Assembly (NCBI RefSeq): GCF_017591425.1
Contig: NW_024466421.1
Coordinates: forward strand, 434,001-498,000
Length of the DNA: 64,000 nt
From: Ochotona curzoniae
Lineage: Eukaryota > Chordata > Mammalia > Lagomorpha > Ochotonidae
Direction of reading: 5' to 3'
Part shown: positions 14,101-21,235 of the stretch, piece by piece
Numbering within the stretch: the stretch's first letter is position 1
Layout of the letters: every line of letters starts with the position of its first letter
The notes under the pieces: model-generated
What the model was told of the DNA's origin: nothing
Seen by the model: the letters and a program-made list of their open reading frames with translations, nothing else
Databases searched by the model: none
Program-made: the position numbers and the translations under genes

Positions 14101-14319
14101 TGGTCCCCGGGGACCTGCCCATTCCTGCATCCACGTGGGCCGGACTCACCGGCATTGTAGGCCTCTTCCATGAACATCCCGTGCTCCTGGGGCACCAGTG
14201 CGGCCTGGCTGCTCTCCGACTTGTGCAGCAGGATGGTGTCAGGGTGTTTTTGCCTGTGCTTGTGGGCAAGCTCCTGGGGTGAGGGCACCCTCTCAGAGGC
14301 CGAGATAAGGGGGAGGATT
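1..14319 (-). CDS. MROH5: MROH-family (maestro heat-like repeat) gene, probably MROH5, partial
   Basis: Seen: 18 coding exons on the minus strand, at 14150-14319, 12390-12535, 11741-11869, 10505-10664, 9759-9811, 7551-7658, 7237-7353, 6480-6599, 5984-6136, 5641-5763, 5331-5410, 4692-4827, 3688-3783, 3141-3245, 2609-2744, 2320-2453, 1325-1474 and 418-572. Each has AG/GT boundaries and all junction phases agree, giving about 757 codons with no stop. Family knowledge: the exons follow the MROH1-type order of helical HEAT-like segments, including the 'HERQRAV' segment and the '[11 protein letters not shown]' segment. MROH proteins are large alpha-solenoid scaffolds, often testis-enriched, with no enzymatic activity known to me. 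Inference: the compact N-terminal half and the gene-poor distal flank suit MROH5 better than MROH1 or MROH2A/B. The 3' exons lie beyond base 1; the start codon was not located. The family is near certain, the paralog is not. Confidence 0.75.
418..572 (-). CDS. MROH5: MROH gene, window exon 18 (last one resolved)
   Basis: 155 nt, starts phase 0 and ends with two bases of a codon. Acceptor CCCCGTGCAG|GTG and donor GACAG|GTACCC. It encodes [20 protein letters not shown], then [20 protein letters not shown] and LDFSRPLD. It matches the MROH repeat preceding the 'F(D)S' linker. The next exon must begin with one base completing an AG- codon. I could not place it in the remaining 417 bases. Confidence 0.9.
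712..1305. repeat. CAC/CAT trinucleotide minisatellite, intronic
   Basis: About 590 bp built only of CAC, CAT and related triplets (CAA, TAT, CTC), with a higher-order period of 126 bp visible from the recurring cactctcacc block at about 931 and 1057. Because every unit is a triplet, all frames stay open and give poly-His, poly-Thr/Ile or Ser/Pro readings. These are artefacts, because the array lies in the 752-bp intron between MROH exons 17 and 18. Confidence 0.95.
1325..1474 (-). CDS. MROH5: MROH gene, window exon 17
   Basis: 150 nt, 50 codons, phase 0. Acceptor CAGCCACAG|GAC and donor AAGCAG|GTGAGG. It encodes [20 protein letters not shown], then [19 protein letters not shown]. It matches the 'L---LLT-FE-LGDP ... 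LL-ERG--L' repeat of MROH1. The donor lies only about 20 bases from a 590-bp CAC/CAT array that fills most of the next intron. Confidence 0.92.
2320..2453 (-). CDS. MROH5: MROH gene, window exon 16 (linker exon)
   Basis: 134 nt. It starts after GGCCAGAG, using two bases to complete a Lys codon, and ends ATCAAG|GTCAGC in phase 0. It encodes a polar linker with [20 protein letters not shown] and ends [10 protein letters not shown]. It is less helical than its neighbours, and a nearby alternative acceptor (GGCCAG, two bases earlier) would shift the frame. The call rests on phase agreement with exons 15 and 17. Confidence 0.7.
2609..2744 (-). CDS. MROH5: MROH gene, window exon 15
   Basis: 136 nt, starts phase 0, ends phase 1. 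Acceptor ACCACAG|CCC and donor AAAA|GTGAGC. It encodes [20 protein letters not shown] and [12 protein letters not shown]. The 'G-L---CQDPD--TR--A' pattern is the classical MROH/HEAT repeat turn, where an Asp-Pro-Asp loop precedes the second helix. Confidence 0.92.
3141..3245 (-). CDS. MROH5: MROH gene, window exon 14
   Basis: 105 nt, 35 codons, phase 0. Acceptor TGCCCACAG|CAC and donor GAT|GTAAGT (near-perfect). It encodes [20 protein letters not shown] followed by a hydrophobic helix. The 'HERQRA' motif at the start of a repeat helix is strongly conserved across MROH paralogs. Confidence 0.93.
3688..3783 (-). CDS. MROH5: MROH gene, window exon 13
   Basis: 96 nt, 32 codons, phase 0. Acceptor CTGTACTCAG|ACC and donor TCG|GTGAGA. 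It encodes [20 protein letters not shown] followed by a helix with ANELYFLLS. It joins exon 12 in frame; no further exon is needed in the 908-bp intron between them. Confidence 0.9.
4128..4219. repeat. GT dinucleotide microsatellite in two blocks
   Basis: Uninterrupted GT from 4128 to 4181, then a spacer of about 18 bases (cctgggggtcccagaaca), then GT again to 4219. The spacer motif ggtcccagaacag recurs just after the second block, so the spacer and repeat were duplicated together. In the MROH transcript it reads as CA repeats within the intron between exons 12 and 13. Confidence 0.95.
4692..4827 (-). CDS. MROH5: MROH gene, window exon 12
   Basis: 136 nt. Acceptor GCCCCACAG|C and donor ATTCAG|GTGTGG. 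One base completes a Cys codon from exon 11, then 45 codons, and it ends in phase 0. It encodes [20 protein letters not shown] and ends [12 protein letters not shown]. The intron that follows carries a long GT/CA microsatellite. Confidence 0.9.
5331..5410 (-). CDS. MROH5: MROH gene, window exon 11
   Basis: 80 nt, starts phase 0 and ends with two bases of a codon (phase 2). Acceptor GGTCCCGCAG|GTG and donor CTCTG|GTGGGT. It encodes [18 protein letters not shown], the 'EPPD-L-TP' motif that I regard as diagnostic of MROH proteins. The reading frame stays open upstream of the acceptor, but the pyrimidine tract and phase place the start here. Confidence 0.9.
5641..5763 (-). CDS. MROH5: MROH gene, window exon 10
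   Basis: 123 nt, 41 codons, phase 0. Acceptor CCGTGCAG|GAC and donor AAG|GTGCCA. It encodes [17 protein letters not shown] and [15 protein letters not shown]. This corresponds to the MROH repeat in which a 'VS-AI' helix is followed by a phenylalanine-bearing linker and a second helix. Confidence 0.91.
5984..6136 (-). CDS. MROH5: MROH gene, window exon 9
   Basis: 153 nt, 51 codons, phase 0. Acceptor CTACCACAG|GGC and donor TGG|GTACGG. It encodes [19 protein letters not shown] and a following helix ending [10 protein letters not shown]. The 'YG-VAA-A' turn is conserved in the family. The donor is the weakest in the gene but fits AG/GT rules and phase. Confidence 0.9.
6480..6599 (-). CDS. MROH5: MROH gene, window exon 8
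   Basis: 120 nt, 40 codons, phase 0. Acceptor CCCGCACAG|GGC and donor GTGAAG|GTGGGG. It encodes [20 protein letters not shown], then [12 protein letters not shown]. The GLA-x-HLDD helix pair corresponds to a conserved repeat in all long MROH paralogs. The intron upstream holds a 0.5-kb minisatellite. Confidence 0.92.
6706..7186. repeat. Intronic minisatellite (tgtgagcagggtcagg type)
   Basis: Imperfect 16-22-bp units of the form ggtgtgagcagggtcag. A higher-order period of 94 bp is set by the variant gagcatggtcag at 6902, 6996 and 7090. It lies in the intron between MROH exons 7 and 8 and contains no splice-competent coding stretch. Confidence 0.93.
7237..7353 (-). CDS. MROH5: MROH gene, window exon 7
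   Basis: 117 nt, 39 codons, phase 0 at both ends. Acceptor CCCTCTGCCAG|GCC and donor GGGAG|GTGAGG. It encodes [19 protein letters not shown] followed by a helix with [17 protein letters not shown]. The 'HLQ-LLET' motif is one of the clearest MROH signatures in this gene. Confidence 0.92.
7551..7658 (-). CDS. MROH5: MROH gene, window exon 6
   Basis: 108 nt, 36 codons, phase 0 at both ends. Acceptor CTGCCGACAG|ATG and donor GAGAAG|GTGGGC. It encodes [16 protein letters not shown] and ends TQQEQSPEK. The ATG at its first codon is internal, not a start, because exon 5 joins it in frame. It is preceded by a 2.1-kb intron holding two SINEs. Confidence 0.88.
8064..8111. repeat. CA microsatellite at a SINE tail
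   Basis: CA repeat of about 24 units with one interruption. It abuts the 3' tail of the minus-strand SINE that follows, where lagomorph SINE tails commonly expand into simple repeats. Confidence 0.95.
8112..8356 (-). mobile_element. CSINE (lagomorph tRNA-derived SINE), intronic
   Basis: On the minus strand it contains the diagnostic body block 'cttcccatccagctccctgc', then 'gcctgtggcctgggaaagca', then 'aaagccttggga' and the 3' motif around 'gtgggtggaagat'. It is diverged at the 5' end and lies in the intron between MROH exons 5 and 6. It is not coding. Confidence 0.85.
9270..9470 (-). mobile_element. CSINE fragment, intronic
   Basis: It starts with the A/C-rich tail (caaaaaagatcc), then gagagagaaagatcttccat and the block 'ccaggagccaggagcttc'. 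That order is the reverse of a plus-strand CSINE, so the element is on the minus strand. The 5' half is missing or unrecognisable beyond about 9,470. Confidence 0.75.
9605..9750. repeat. Polypyrimidine (C/T) tract next to a donor site
   Basis: Nearly pure C/T on the plus strand with many CCCCTCC blocks. In the MROH transcript it reads as GGGAGG and GGGGAGG runs beginning within about 10 bases of the exon 5 donor at 9758. G-runs at such positions are known intronic splicing enhancers; that role here is inference. Confidence 0.8.
9759..9811 (-). CDS. MROH5: MROH gene, window exon 5 (53-nt small exon)
   Basis: 53 nt. Acceptor TGTGCCTGCAG and donor CCCAG|GTATCA. Two bases complete the Glu codon from exon 4, followed by 17 codons reading [17 protein letters not shown], and it ends in phase 0. 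The 'WEEKL' core matches the equivalent position in MROH1. The donor is followed at once in the transcript by a long G-rich run (9,605-9,750 on the plus strand reads as a pyrimidine tract), which may help define so short an exon. Confidence 0.82.
10505..10664 (-). CDS. MROH5: MROH gene, window exon 4
   Basis: 160 nt, starts phase 0, ends phase 1. Acceptor CACCCGCAG|GAT and donor GCCG|GTGCGT. It encodes a conserved MROH segment with [15 protein letters not shown] followed by [20 protein letters not shown]. The 'PH-(S/A)VL' turn is typical of the family. The next exon in frame is the short one at 9759, so the long middle HEAT block present in larger paralogs is not found between them. Confidence 0.88.
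11741..11869 (-). CDS. MROH5: MROH gene, window exon 3
   Basis: 129 nt, exactly 43 codons, phase 0 at both ends. Acceptor GGCCTGCAG|ATC and donor ACG|GTGGGT. It encodes [17 protein letters not shown] and then a helix ending [10 protein letters not shown]. The EMTKT-like ending is shared with the second repeat of MROH1 as I remember it. The surrounding introns are free of other open coding signal. Confidence 0.87.
12119..12170. repeat. Short CCCA/GTCT simple repeat
   Basis: Tandem ccacccacccaccc followed by ctgtctgtctgcc, within the intron between MROH exons 2 and 3. Confidence 0.85.
12390..12535 (-). CDS. MROH5: MROH gene, window exon 2
   Basis: 146 nt. Acceptor CCGCTGCAG and donor CAGAG|GTGAGA. 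Its first two bases complete the Ala codon begun in exon 1, and it ends in phase 0. It encodes a helical pair with [17 protein letters not shown] and [15 protein letters not shown]. This matches in position the first HEAT-like repeat of MROH proteins, where a charged helix is followed by a paired helix ending in a short polar turn. Confidence 0.85.
12790..13830. repeat. CATC/CACC tetranucleotide array, about 1 kb
   Basis: ATCC and ACCC units, degenerate at both ends and dense from about 13,080 to 13,650. Higher-order blocks such as aaacacccacccaaccatcc recur several times. It fills most of the intron between MROH exons 1 and 2. Long open frames rich in His/Pro/Ile (plus) or Gly/Trp (minus) are by-products of a 4-bp period. 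Confidence 0.95.
14150..14319 (-). CDS. MROH5: MROH gene, window exon 1 (first recognised coding exon)
   Basis: 170 nt. The acceptor is a good pyrimidine tract ending TTTGTGTTTCAG and the donor is G|GTGAGT. The exon starts with one base that completes a codon and ends with one base of the next (phase 1). It encodes a polar, probably disordered N-terminal stretch containing [19 protein letters not shown], then EEAYNA, leading into the first helical repeat. It has no initiator ATG in a convincing context, so at least one upstream exon must exist. I did not find it between here and the LINE-1 remnant. Confidence 0.7.
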
Positions 14320-14689
14320 CTGAAACACAAAGGGCCTGGGGGTCAGCCTGGGGTGCCCTTGTGAGCAACCAAGGACATGGATGCTAGGAGTGCAGGTCAG
14401 GCTGGGTGTATCCATCTACTCAGTGATGGCTGGACTCTGGGAGGCAGGTGGCAGCCAAGGCCTCCAGGGCACCTTCAGGATGTGTCTGCGTGTGGACTGT
14501 GGAAGGCCTTCAGTGTCAGTTCTAGCCTAGGGGGCAGCCAGCTCCCCAGGATGCCACGGGAGGCTGCCTGCACCAGTAGGGTCTCTGGGTGGGTTGAGGG
14601 GAGCTGCGGGGAGGAAGTGGACCCCTAGCTGATGAGTCAAGTGCAGCATTGCTCATGCCTCCTGTCATCAGATCCACTCACTTGTGCTA

Positions 14690-14900
14690 CCATGGAACAG
14701 GTGGCTCCACTTCCATTCCCTGCTAGTGCACGTGGGGAAGCAGCAGAGGATGCTGCTCGGGCCCCGCGCCCACACAGGAGACCCAGAAGAAGCTCCTGGC
14801 TCCTGGCTTTGGACCTGCCCAGCTCCAGCCACTGCGACTGTTTCAGATGGAAGAAGTTTTTCTCTAATTCTACCTTTCAATAAATGAATCTTTAAAACGT
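14690..14900 (+). mobile_element. CSINE fragment with A-rich tail
   Basis: Contains aagaagctcctggctcctgg, a central block with ctgcccagctccagcca, and the lagomorph 3' end 'tctacctttcaataaatgaa'. The 5' half is degenerate. A CA microsatellite follows directly. Confidence 0.8.

Positions 14901-14939
<39 letters not shown>
14901..14939. repeat. CA microsatellite at a SINE 3' end
   Basis: About 19 CA units directly after the A-rich tail of the plus-strand SINE. Confidence 0.95.
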
Positions 14940-14942
<3 letters not shown>

Positions 14943-15169
14943 CTGTCACTGAGGAATTCCACTCTCAGGGAAAACATGTTTAGAAAGTGAAGGTGAAATA
15001 AACACTTGTTAAATTATAAACACCTAGAATTTCCCACCAGGAACCACATTACATACAAAGCACGTTGGAGGAAGCATGTTGGGCAGAGGGAAAGCGGCAG
15101 GCGAGAGGAGGAAGAGCGCTGAGTGGCCAATGAAGGCAGACAGGAAACCAACCCAGGCCGACCAAGACT

Positions 15170-15578
15170 GTAACCCAAACATCACCTAAGCCCAACTTCA
15201 CCCTAACCTTAACCCAAGCCTAATTTAACCCTACCCTAACCTTAAGCCTAAAACTTAACGAACACCTAGCCTAAGGGTAACACTACATTAACCTAACCTT
15301 AAAACGCTAACCTAAAACTATTGTTACCCTAACTCTAACATTACCATAACTCTAATGTACACAACCATAACCTAAATCTAACCCTAACTCAACCCCAAAC
15401 CTAAGGCTAACCCTAACCCTAATTCTAACCTAAGCCTAATCCTAATAATGACCCACCCATAACCCTTACCTAACTCTAATTCTTAACCCTAACCAAGCCC
15501 TAACTCCAATGCTAAACCTAACCTAACTATAACCCTAACCTAACCTAAACCTAACCCTAGCCTCAACCTAATCTAACC
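15170..15578. repeat. Interstitial telomere-like repeat, left part
   Basis: Degenerate array of CCTAA, CCCTAA and CTAACC units, with the C-rich strand on the plus strand. Units vary from 5 to 8 bp (aaccctaaccctaattcta, aacctaacctaac). It matches the vertebrate TTAGGG telomere repeat on the minus strand with heavy decay. It is interrupted by the SINE at 15,579 and resumes at about 15,886. Confidence 0.88.
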
Positions 15579-15885
15579 TTTTTTTTTCAAAGATTTTATT
15601 TTTGTTAGAAAGGCAGATTTATAGAGAGAAGCAGAGATAGAGAGGAAGATCTTCCACCCACTTATTCACTTCCCAAATGGCTGCAACAGCTAGAGCTGAG
15701 CTGATCTGAAGCCAGGAGCCAGGAACTTCTTCCAGATCTCCCACATGGTTGCAGGGTCCCAAGGCTTTGGGCCATCCTCCATTGTTTTCCCAGGTCACAA
15801 GCAGGGAGCTGGATGGGAAGTGGGACAGCCAAAATACTAACCAGTGCCCATATAGAAAACTGAATCATCATAACAGACCCTAAAC
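15579..15885 (-). mobile_element. CSINE inserted in the telomere-like array
   Basis: Minus-strand CSINE. The plus strand begins with a poly-T tail (tttttttttcaaagatttta), then agagaggaagatcttccacc, ccaggagccaggaacttctt, the 'ctttgggccatcctcc' block and agggagctggatgggaagtg. Flanks on both sides are ctaacc-type repeats. Confidence 0.93.
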
Positions 15886-15937
15886 CTAACCGAACCCTAA
15901 CTCTAACCCTATCCCTAACCTAACCCTTGGTTTGGTC
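15886..15937. repeat. Interstitial telomere-like repeat, right part
   Basis: Continues the same orientation and unit type (ccctaaacctaaccgaaccc, taaccctatccctaacc) after the SINE. This shows that the SINE landed in a pre-existing array. Confidence 0.88.
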
Positions 15938-15959
15938 CTTCTCTTACTTGTAAAGCTGA

Positions 15960-16206
15960 AAGGAGTGGGCATTTGTTGCACCACTCAAAGTGCCACTGGG
16001 TGCACCTGCCTCCTTGGTCAGTGCTGGCTTCATGTCCCAGCCAGCTACTTCTGAGCCAGCTTGCTGGCAAGTACTTTGTCCCTGCCACCCACCAGGGCAC
16101 TGGGCTGAGTTCCAGGTTCCTGGCTTTGTCCCAGCTCAGTCTGGCTGAGAAAGAACTCATGGGTGGAAGACCTGTCTGCTTCTCTAATGAAAATAAATAA
16201 AAATGG
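15960..16206 (+). mobile_element. Old, diverged CSINE
   Basis: Plus strand. It contains gagttccaggttcctggctt, then gggtggaagacctgtctgc, and ends aatgaaaataaataaaaa. The 5' two thirds are heavily diverged, so the element is older than the others here. Confidence 0.65.
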
Positions 16207-17563
16207 AAATATCAATGATAGCATTTATAGCAAATGGAGGTGTAAAATGCATACCAACAATAGCAGAACAGGAGAGGAGCAGGGGATGGATGTAAAACAG
16301 GTAAGATTCTCATGCGGCCCTAAGGGCATGGCATCACTGCAGTGGACAGAACTGGACACTGTGCACCACAGAGCCTGGGGCAAGACATCATGAAACCCAA
16401 AGGCAACACATCAGACAGAGCAGAACTGCTCACGGTCCAGGAGAAACGGACAGGCAGCACAAACAGAAGACGATGGCGATCTGAAGCCACTTTCTATTCA
16501 CTCACAGTAACAGCCACTGAACACAAAAGTCAGACCAAATGTATGCTGCCTATAAGAAATGTGCTTGGACCACCCAATAATTTAAAGGATGGGAGAAGAT
16601 ATACTGTGCTGACATCAACCCAGAGGAAACCATAGTGACCGTTAATGTCTGAAAAAGTGCACGTTGGATCAGGGCGGCGTTGGTCATGGTGATGGAGTTG
16701 TGTATCGAGAGGACGTGAACTTTGCTGATGCACCAGCAACAATACTACACGGTATTTAAAGCGAAACAATAGAACGAAAGGACAGACAGATGAGAGATTG
16801 TAGTACCCTCCTCAACAGGGGACAGGTAGCCAGGGAGGGTGCAGACAGCTCGACAACAGTTAATGTGGTGTCAGTGACAGAGGACACACACTCCTCCCAT
16901 GTGCACCTGGTACCTACAGCGAGACAGACTGCTCAGCGCCACTCATGAGCCTCAAGAAGCTGGAAGGGACTGAAGACGAGCCAGCACGAAGCTAACTCAC
17001 AACTCAGTTCCAGGAAGAGAAAAATCTCCCAGTGTGCAGAAGTTCAACAGGACACTCAGTAACCATGGGTCAAGAATTATGAGTGGAATGAAGACAGAAT
17101 GCACCCCCGAGGTACAGCTGAGGGCATGCTCGGGGGACACTCATAGAATTTCATGGCTGTCTCAGTAAGGAGCAAAGTTCTGGCCTCCGTGAAGCTAGGG
17201 AGAGAATAGCATAGGAAACCTAAGGATGGCAAACCAGATAGCCATCCTGTAATGAGCTCAACATCACCGACATGCCCCACTCTGCAAGGCGAGCCCTGGT
17301 GGTGTGAAAGTCAGTCAACGTGATTCTCCATCTGAACAGAAGATCCTTTCATGAATATTCCGACAGGTGAAGACAACACTGGACAATACTCAACCTCGAT
17401 GTACTCATAAAAGCCCCAAAGAATGAAGAGCTTCTTCTCAACCCAGCAACAATCATCTAGAGGAATCCCACAGCTGAACTGTGCGGTGAAAGGCAGTGTC
17501 CCTCACATGACTGGGAATGAGGTCACGAGCTTGTCCTTACACCTGCCACAGCTTAGGACATGA

Positions 17564-17715
17564 CAGACACACCAGGTACAGTACAGTGGGAACCGACATA
17601 ACAGAACACCAGGTACAGTACAGTGGGAACCGACATAACAGACACACCAGGTACAGTACAGTGGGAACTGACATAACAGAACACCAGGTACAGTACAGTG
17701 GGAACCGACATAACA
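17564..17715. repeat. Four-copy tandem repeat within LINE-1
   Basis: Four units of 36-39 bp sharing accaggtacagtacagtggg. The units alternate between starts agacacacc and agaacacc, so the true repeat is a dimer of about 75 bp present twice. Only one base differs between the two dimers' cores (accgaca/actgaca). Confidence 0.92.
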
Positions 17716-17987
17716 GATACATTATGTACAGTAGCACTATGTGCCATCGCTTCCTTAGGGACACATCTAACAAATGATTTCATCTACACACTACAAGCTG
17801 CACAAAGTTGGAGAAAGAGATAATGAAGGTTTTAGTAAGTAGAAAGGCATACCATGTTCATGAATTGGGGGAAATCAATATTGTCACATTGCCAATTTAT
17901 CCGAATATCCAGTGTAATTCCAATCAAACTCCTACAGAATATTATTTTCCATAGTAACCAACAAGCTTTTCTAACGTGTACTTGCAG

Positions 17988-18288
17988 GGGTTGGTGTGGT
18001 AGAATAACAAGTTAATCCTATGTCTGCTTGCCCTTGTTCCTGTAGCTCCACTTCCCATCCAGCTCTCTGCCTGTGGCCTGGGAAGGCAGTGGAGGACGAC
18101 CCAAAGCCTTGGGACCTAGCACCCAAGTGGGAGACCTGGAAGAAGTTCCGGGTTCCTGGCTTTGCACTGACTTAGCTCTGGTTGTTGTGGCCATTTGGGA
18201 AGTGAACCAGTGGACAGAAGATCTTTATTCTTCCTCTCTGTAAAAATCAGTGTTTCACACAAAAATACATGAATCTTTAGGAAAAATA
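17988..18288 (+). mobile_element. CSINE inserted in the LINE-1 remnant
   Basis: Starts ggggttggtgtggtagaata (tRNA-derived head), then cttcccatccagctctctgc, ggcctgggaaggcagtggag, aaagccttgggacctagcac and gtggacagaagatctttatt, ending in an A-rich tail. It is a complete plus-strand copy of moderate age. Confidence 0.92.
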
Positions 18289-18917
18289 AAATGTAAATGG
18301 GAAGGAAGAGGAACTAGGCCAGGTCAAAATGATTCTGAAGAACAAAACAGGGAGCTTGATATCCAGACTACAACCGATTTTAGGATTTAAGGGAAGGCTT
18401 GGTGTTCAAGTGAGTGGGACAAGGCAGGAGTATGAGTCTGTGGAGCAGACAGCCCAGCAAGTGACAACCACACATCAGGTCAGCACAGGTGCAAAACGAG
18501 GTGAGACGGTCTGGCATAGGGTACGGCAATGTTTGTGTGCACATATGCAAAAAGTATCCCCCAGTCCTTGCCCACTCCATTTATGGCAGCCAACTGAAAA
18601 TAGATTATGGCTCTGAGCAAGGCAGCAAGGAGGTCACGGAGCAGCCGGGACTCATGTGTTGGCAGGAATGCAAGGAACAGCCCATTGGGAAAGCTACAAG
18701 TAGTACAAGCCACTGGGAAGCGGCTTGTCAAAGTCTTTAAAAGTTAGGGGCACACTGACCGCACGGCTCAGTTCTCCTGCTAAGAATCTGGCAATTTGCG
18801 CTCGTATGAAAATCCACAGAAATGCTGTCGAAGTTGGAGGGAAAGAAGTCACGTGCCCTCGAGCTTGTGAGAACACCAAAATAAATCTGCTCCACCTGCA
18901 GACACCATTAACTTCCC

Positions 18918-19040
18918 AAACACTACTCAGCCACGAGACACACTACTCAGCCACGAGACACACCACTCAGCTATGAAACACACCACTAGGCCACGAGACA
19001 CACCACTAGGCCACGAAACACAGCACTAGGCCACGAAATA
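18918..19040. repeat. Tandem repeat grown from the LINE-1 3' part
   Basis: Six to seven units of about 19-22 bp (cactactcagccacgagaca and variants with cactaggccacgaaaca). The seed phrase is the 'actactcagcca' of L1, so the array arose inside the element. Confidence 0.88.
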
Positions 19041-19541
19041 CCACCTGGCACAATGGAAGCCCAGCAGAGACTTGGCACCATGGACGGCTCCCACATGTGT
19101 CAGGTGAGAGAGTGCAGCAGCCCGTCTCTCACACTTGGCAGAAGGCCAAGCCGGGCAGCTGTGTTTGGGATGGGCAACTGGGGACTACCCCCACAAGGCG
19201 TGTGTGACAGTGGGGCCCGACTTTGGGTGGCAACTCTAACTGTGCAGGAATCCTAATGGAAAAATGGAGACTGGTAGTGTAGGGCTCACCCTCTCTTCCA
19301 CCTGCTTTGCCCACTGTCCATCATGGTCAGCACCTGCTGCCCCTTGGGGCCCCTGCACCCCCACCCCAGGCCTTGGCTTATGCCACGTGGCTGTCTGACC
19401 CTGAGCCCGGTCCCAGGTGTGAGCCCCTCTCTTCCCTCCCTCGTGGCGACAGCACCCTGCCTCACTATACCCGTCTCTGTTCCTCTCGTCCACCTCTCGC
19501 CTGTGGCTCTCTTCCTGCTAAAGCAAAAGGAAAGGGTTCAT

Positions 19542-19594
19542 GGTGTGTGTGTGTGTGTGTGTGGGTGGGTGTGAGTGTGTGTGTGTGTGTGTGT
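19542..19594. repeat. GT microsatellite at a SINE tail
   Basis: GT repeat with a few interruptions (gtgggtgggtgtgag), next to the tail of the minus-strand SINE that follows. Confidence 0.93.
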
Positions 19595-19895
19595 CCTTAC
19601 ATTTCAAGTGGGGAGAGATGGAGAGAGCTCTTATCTGCAGCTTTATTCCCTAAATGCCCCCATCCCACCGTGCCCATCGCGCCCGGCGATAGCTGGGGCT
19701 GGGCCAGGGCCGAAGCTAGGAGCTGGGACACCTCAACCTGGGTCTCCCACTCGGGTGGCAGGAACCACGTCCTGGGCTGTCAGTGCTGCCTTGCAGGCTG
19801 TGTGGGCACGGGGCAGCAGGGAACCTGACCCCGAGCCTCCACAGAGGAGGGCATCTGGTGGGGGCTGAACCCAGAACAGGCACCCCAAATCCCCG
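19595..19895 (-). mobile_element. Old CSINE, minus strand
   Basis: On the plus strand: cttacatttcaagtggggag, aagctaggagctgggacacc, gggtctcccactcgggtggc, and a 3' flank ending gggctgaacccagaacagg. The order and motifs fit a reversed, diverged lagomorph SINE. Confidence 0.7.
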
Positions 19896-21235
19896 CCTAC
19901 AGCTTCAGCGGCCAGGGTGCCTGTGTGAGTGAATGCCGGTGGCACCTTGGCTCCGGAGCTTTCCTTGATCCCAGGATCCAGTGGCAGTGTCTCCTCCCTT
20001 CCTGGGGCTGTGCCCCTGGCTCCTCTCATTTCTTCCTGCCTTCACCCATGCCCTGAGCATGTCTGTCTGGTGCCCTGTGCCCATTGGCTGCAGTGAGCCC
20101 CACATGGGACCAGACGCTGTGGGCCGATGTACAGCTGGACAGTGGGTGGGAGCCGAGCAGGGCATGGGGGTGAGTGGAGTGGACGCTGGGTGGCTAGGAG
20201 GCCTGGAGGGCAGGCATGGCCAAGAGCTGCCGGGGTGGGGCCCTGCCTGAACACGACATCAGAGTGGGTGGCTGTGTGATGACAGGCTGGACACTCGTGG
20301 GGCCCAGCAGGAGTCATAACACGTGAGCCCAGTGCAGCCTGCTGCCCCCATGCCCACAATGGCCAGACCCCGGGCTGCCACAGCTAAAAGCATTTTAAAA
20401 ATAGATGAATGATGCAAACACTCTTATGGTGGGCACAGGGGGCAGTGCACACACGCATGACGGCAGAGCCACTGGGACTGGCATGACCTCCTCGGGGTCG
20501 GCATAGCCAGGCACAGCTGGTAGGTGCCATGGCAACGCGGCCACAGCCGCCCCCTTCCTGGTGCCTGCCTGAGCTAAGGGTCAGAGGAGATGGAGGCAGG
20601 GACCAGCCAGGGCAGCTTCCAACCCCCTCCTGTGATGGCCTGGTTCTCTGGGGGACCCCGGAGCCCAGGGCAGCCTGGAGAGGGACCATCCTCCACTCGT
20701 CCCTGTCAGCTCCTGTATGTACAGGCAGCAGGGCCTCTCCACACAGCCCACCCGAGGCCAGGCGCATGGCGGCAGCAGGCGGCCTGCCTGTCCGTCTGTC
20801 CACTGCTTGTCCTCACCCTCACCTCCTGTCCCCAGCAACAGCCAGCATGGCTTGTGCGTAGTCAGGGTCCAGCCCGGCTGCCTGGAACCTCGTCCCAGCC
20901 CTCCTCACAGTGGGCTCAGCTCACCCGGGCTGCTTCCAGATGCCCTCTGCAAGGGGCCGGCCCCCCTGTGGGGCATAGGGTGCCCTTGGGCCCACCTGGG
21001 GTTGTGGGACATGGCTGAGGATGTCCGGCTCGAGGAAGTGTGGCTGTGCGGCCAAGCAGGGCGCTGCCTGTCCATGGCGGAGCTGTGCACAGGCCACAGG
21101 CGCAGGCTCTGTCTTGCTCAGCGGGCCAGTCCTGTCTCTGCCCATTGCCCTGCCCCGCCCCAGCTGGCCCTGACCTCACCCCTGAGGTCACAATGGCTCA
21201 GGGCCCAAGCACTCCTCCCAGGAGCCAACACAGTC

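Larger units (their letters stand above)
16207..19060 (+). mobile_element. Decayed LINE-1 remnant (ORF2 and 3' part)
   Basis: Lower GC than its surroundings. Recognisable L1 ORF2 blocks occur in order: aaaggatgggagaagatata near 16,583; gaacgaaaggacagacagat near 16,771; ggcataccatgttcatgaat with aatcaatattgtcacattgc at 17,847-17,896; a run containing aatgattctgaagaac near 18,330; a 'tgttggcaggaatgcaa' block near 18,657; and ctactcagccacgagaca near 18,923. Frames are broken throughout, so no ORF2 protein can be made. A SINE at 17,988 interrupts it. Confidence 0.8.

Noticed and set aside
14377..14640. Upstream first exon of the MROH gene
   Set aside because: No minus-strand ATG followed by a donor in the needed phase could be supported between exon 1 and the SINE.
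16342..16635. 97-residue plus-strand frame in the AT-richer block
   Set aside because: It is part of the decayed LINE-1 and matches no host gene.
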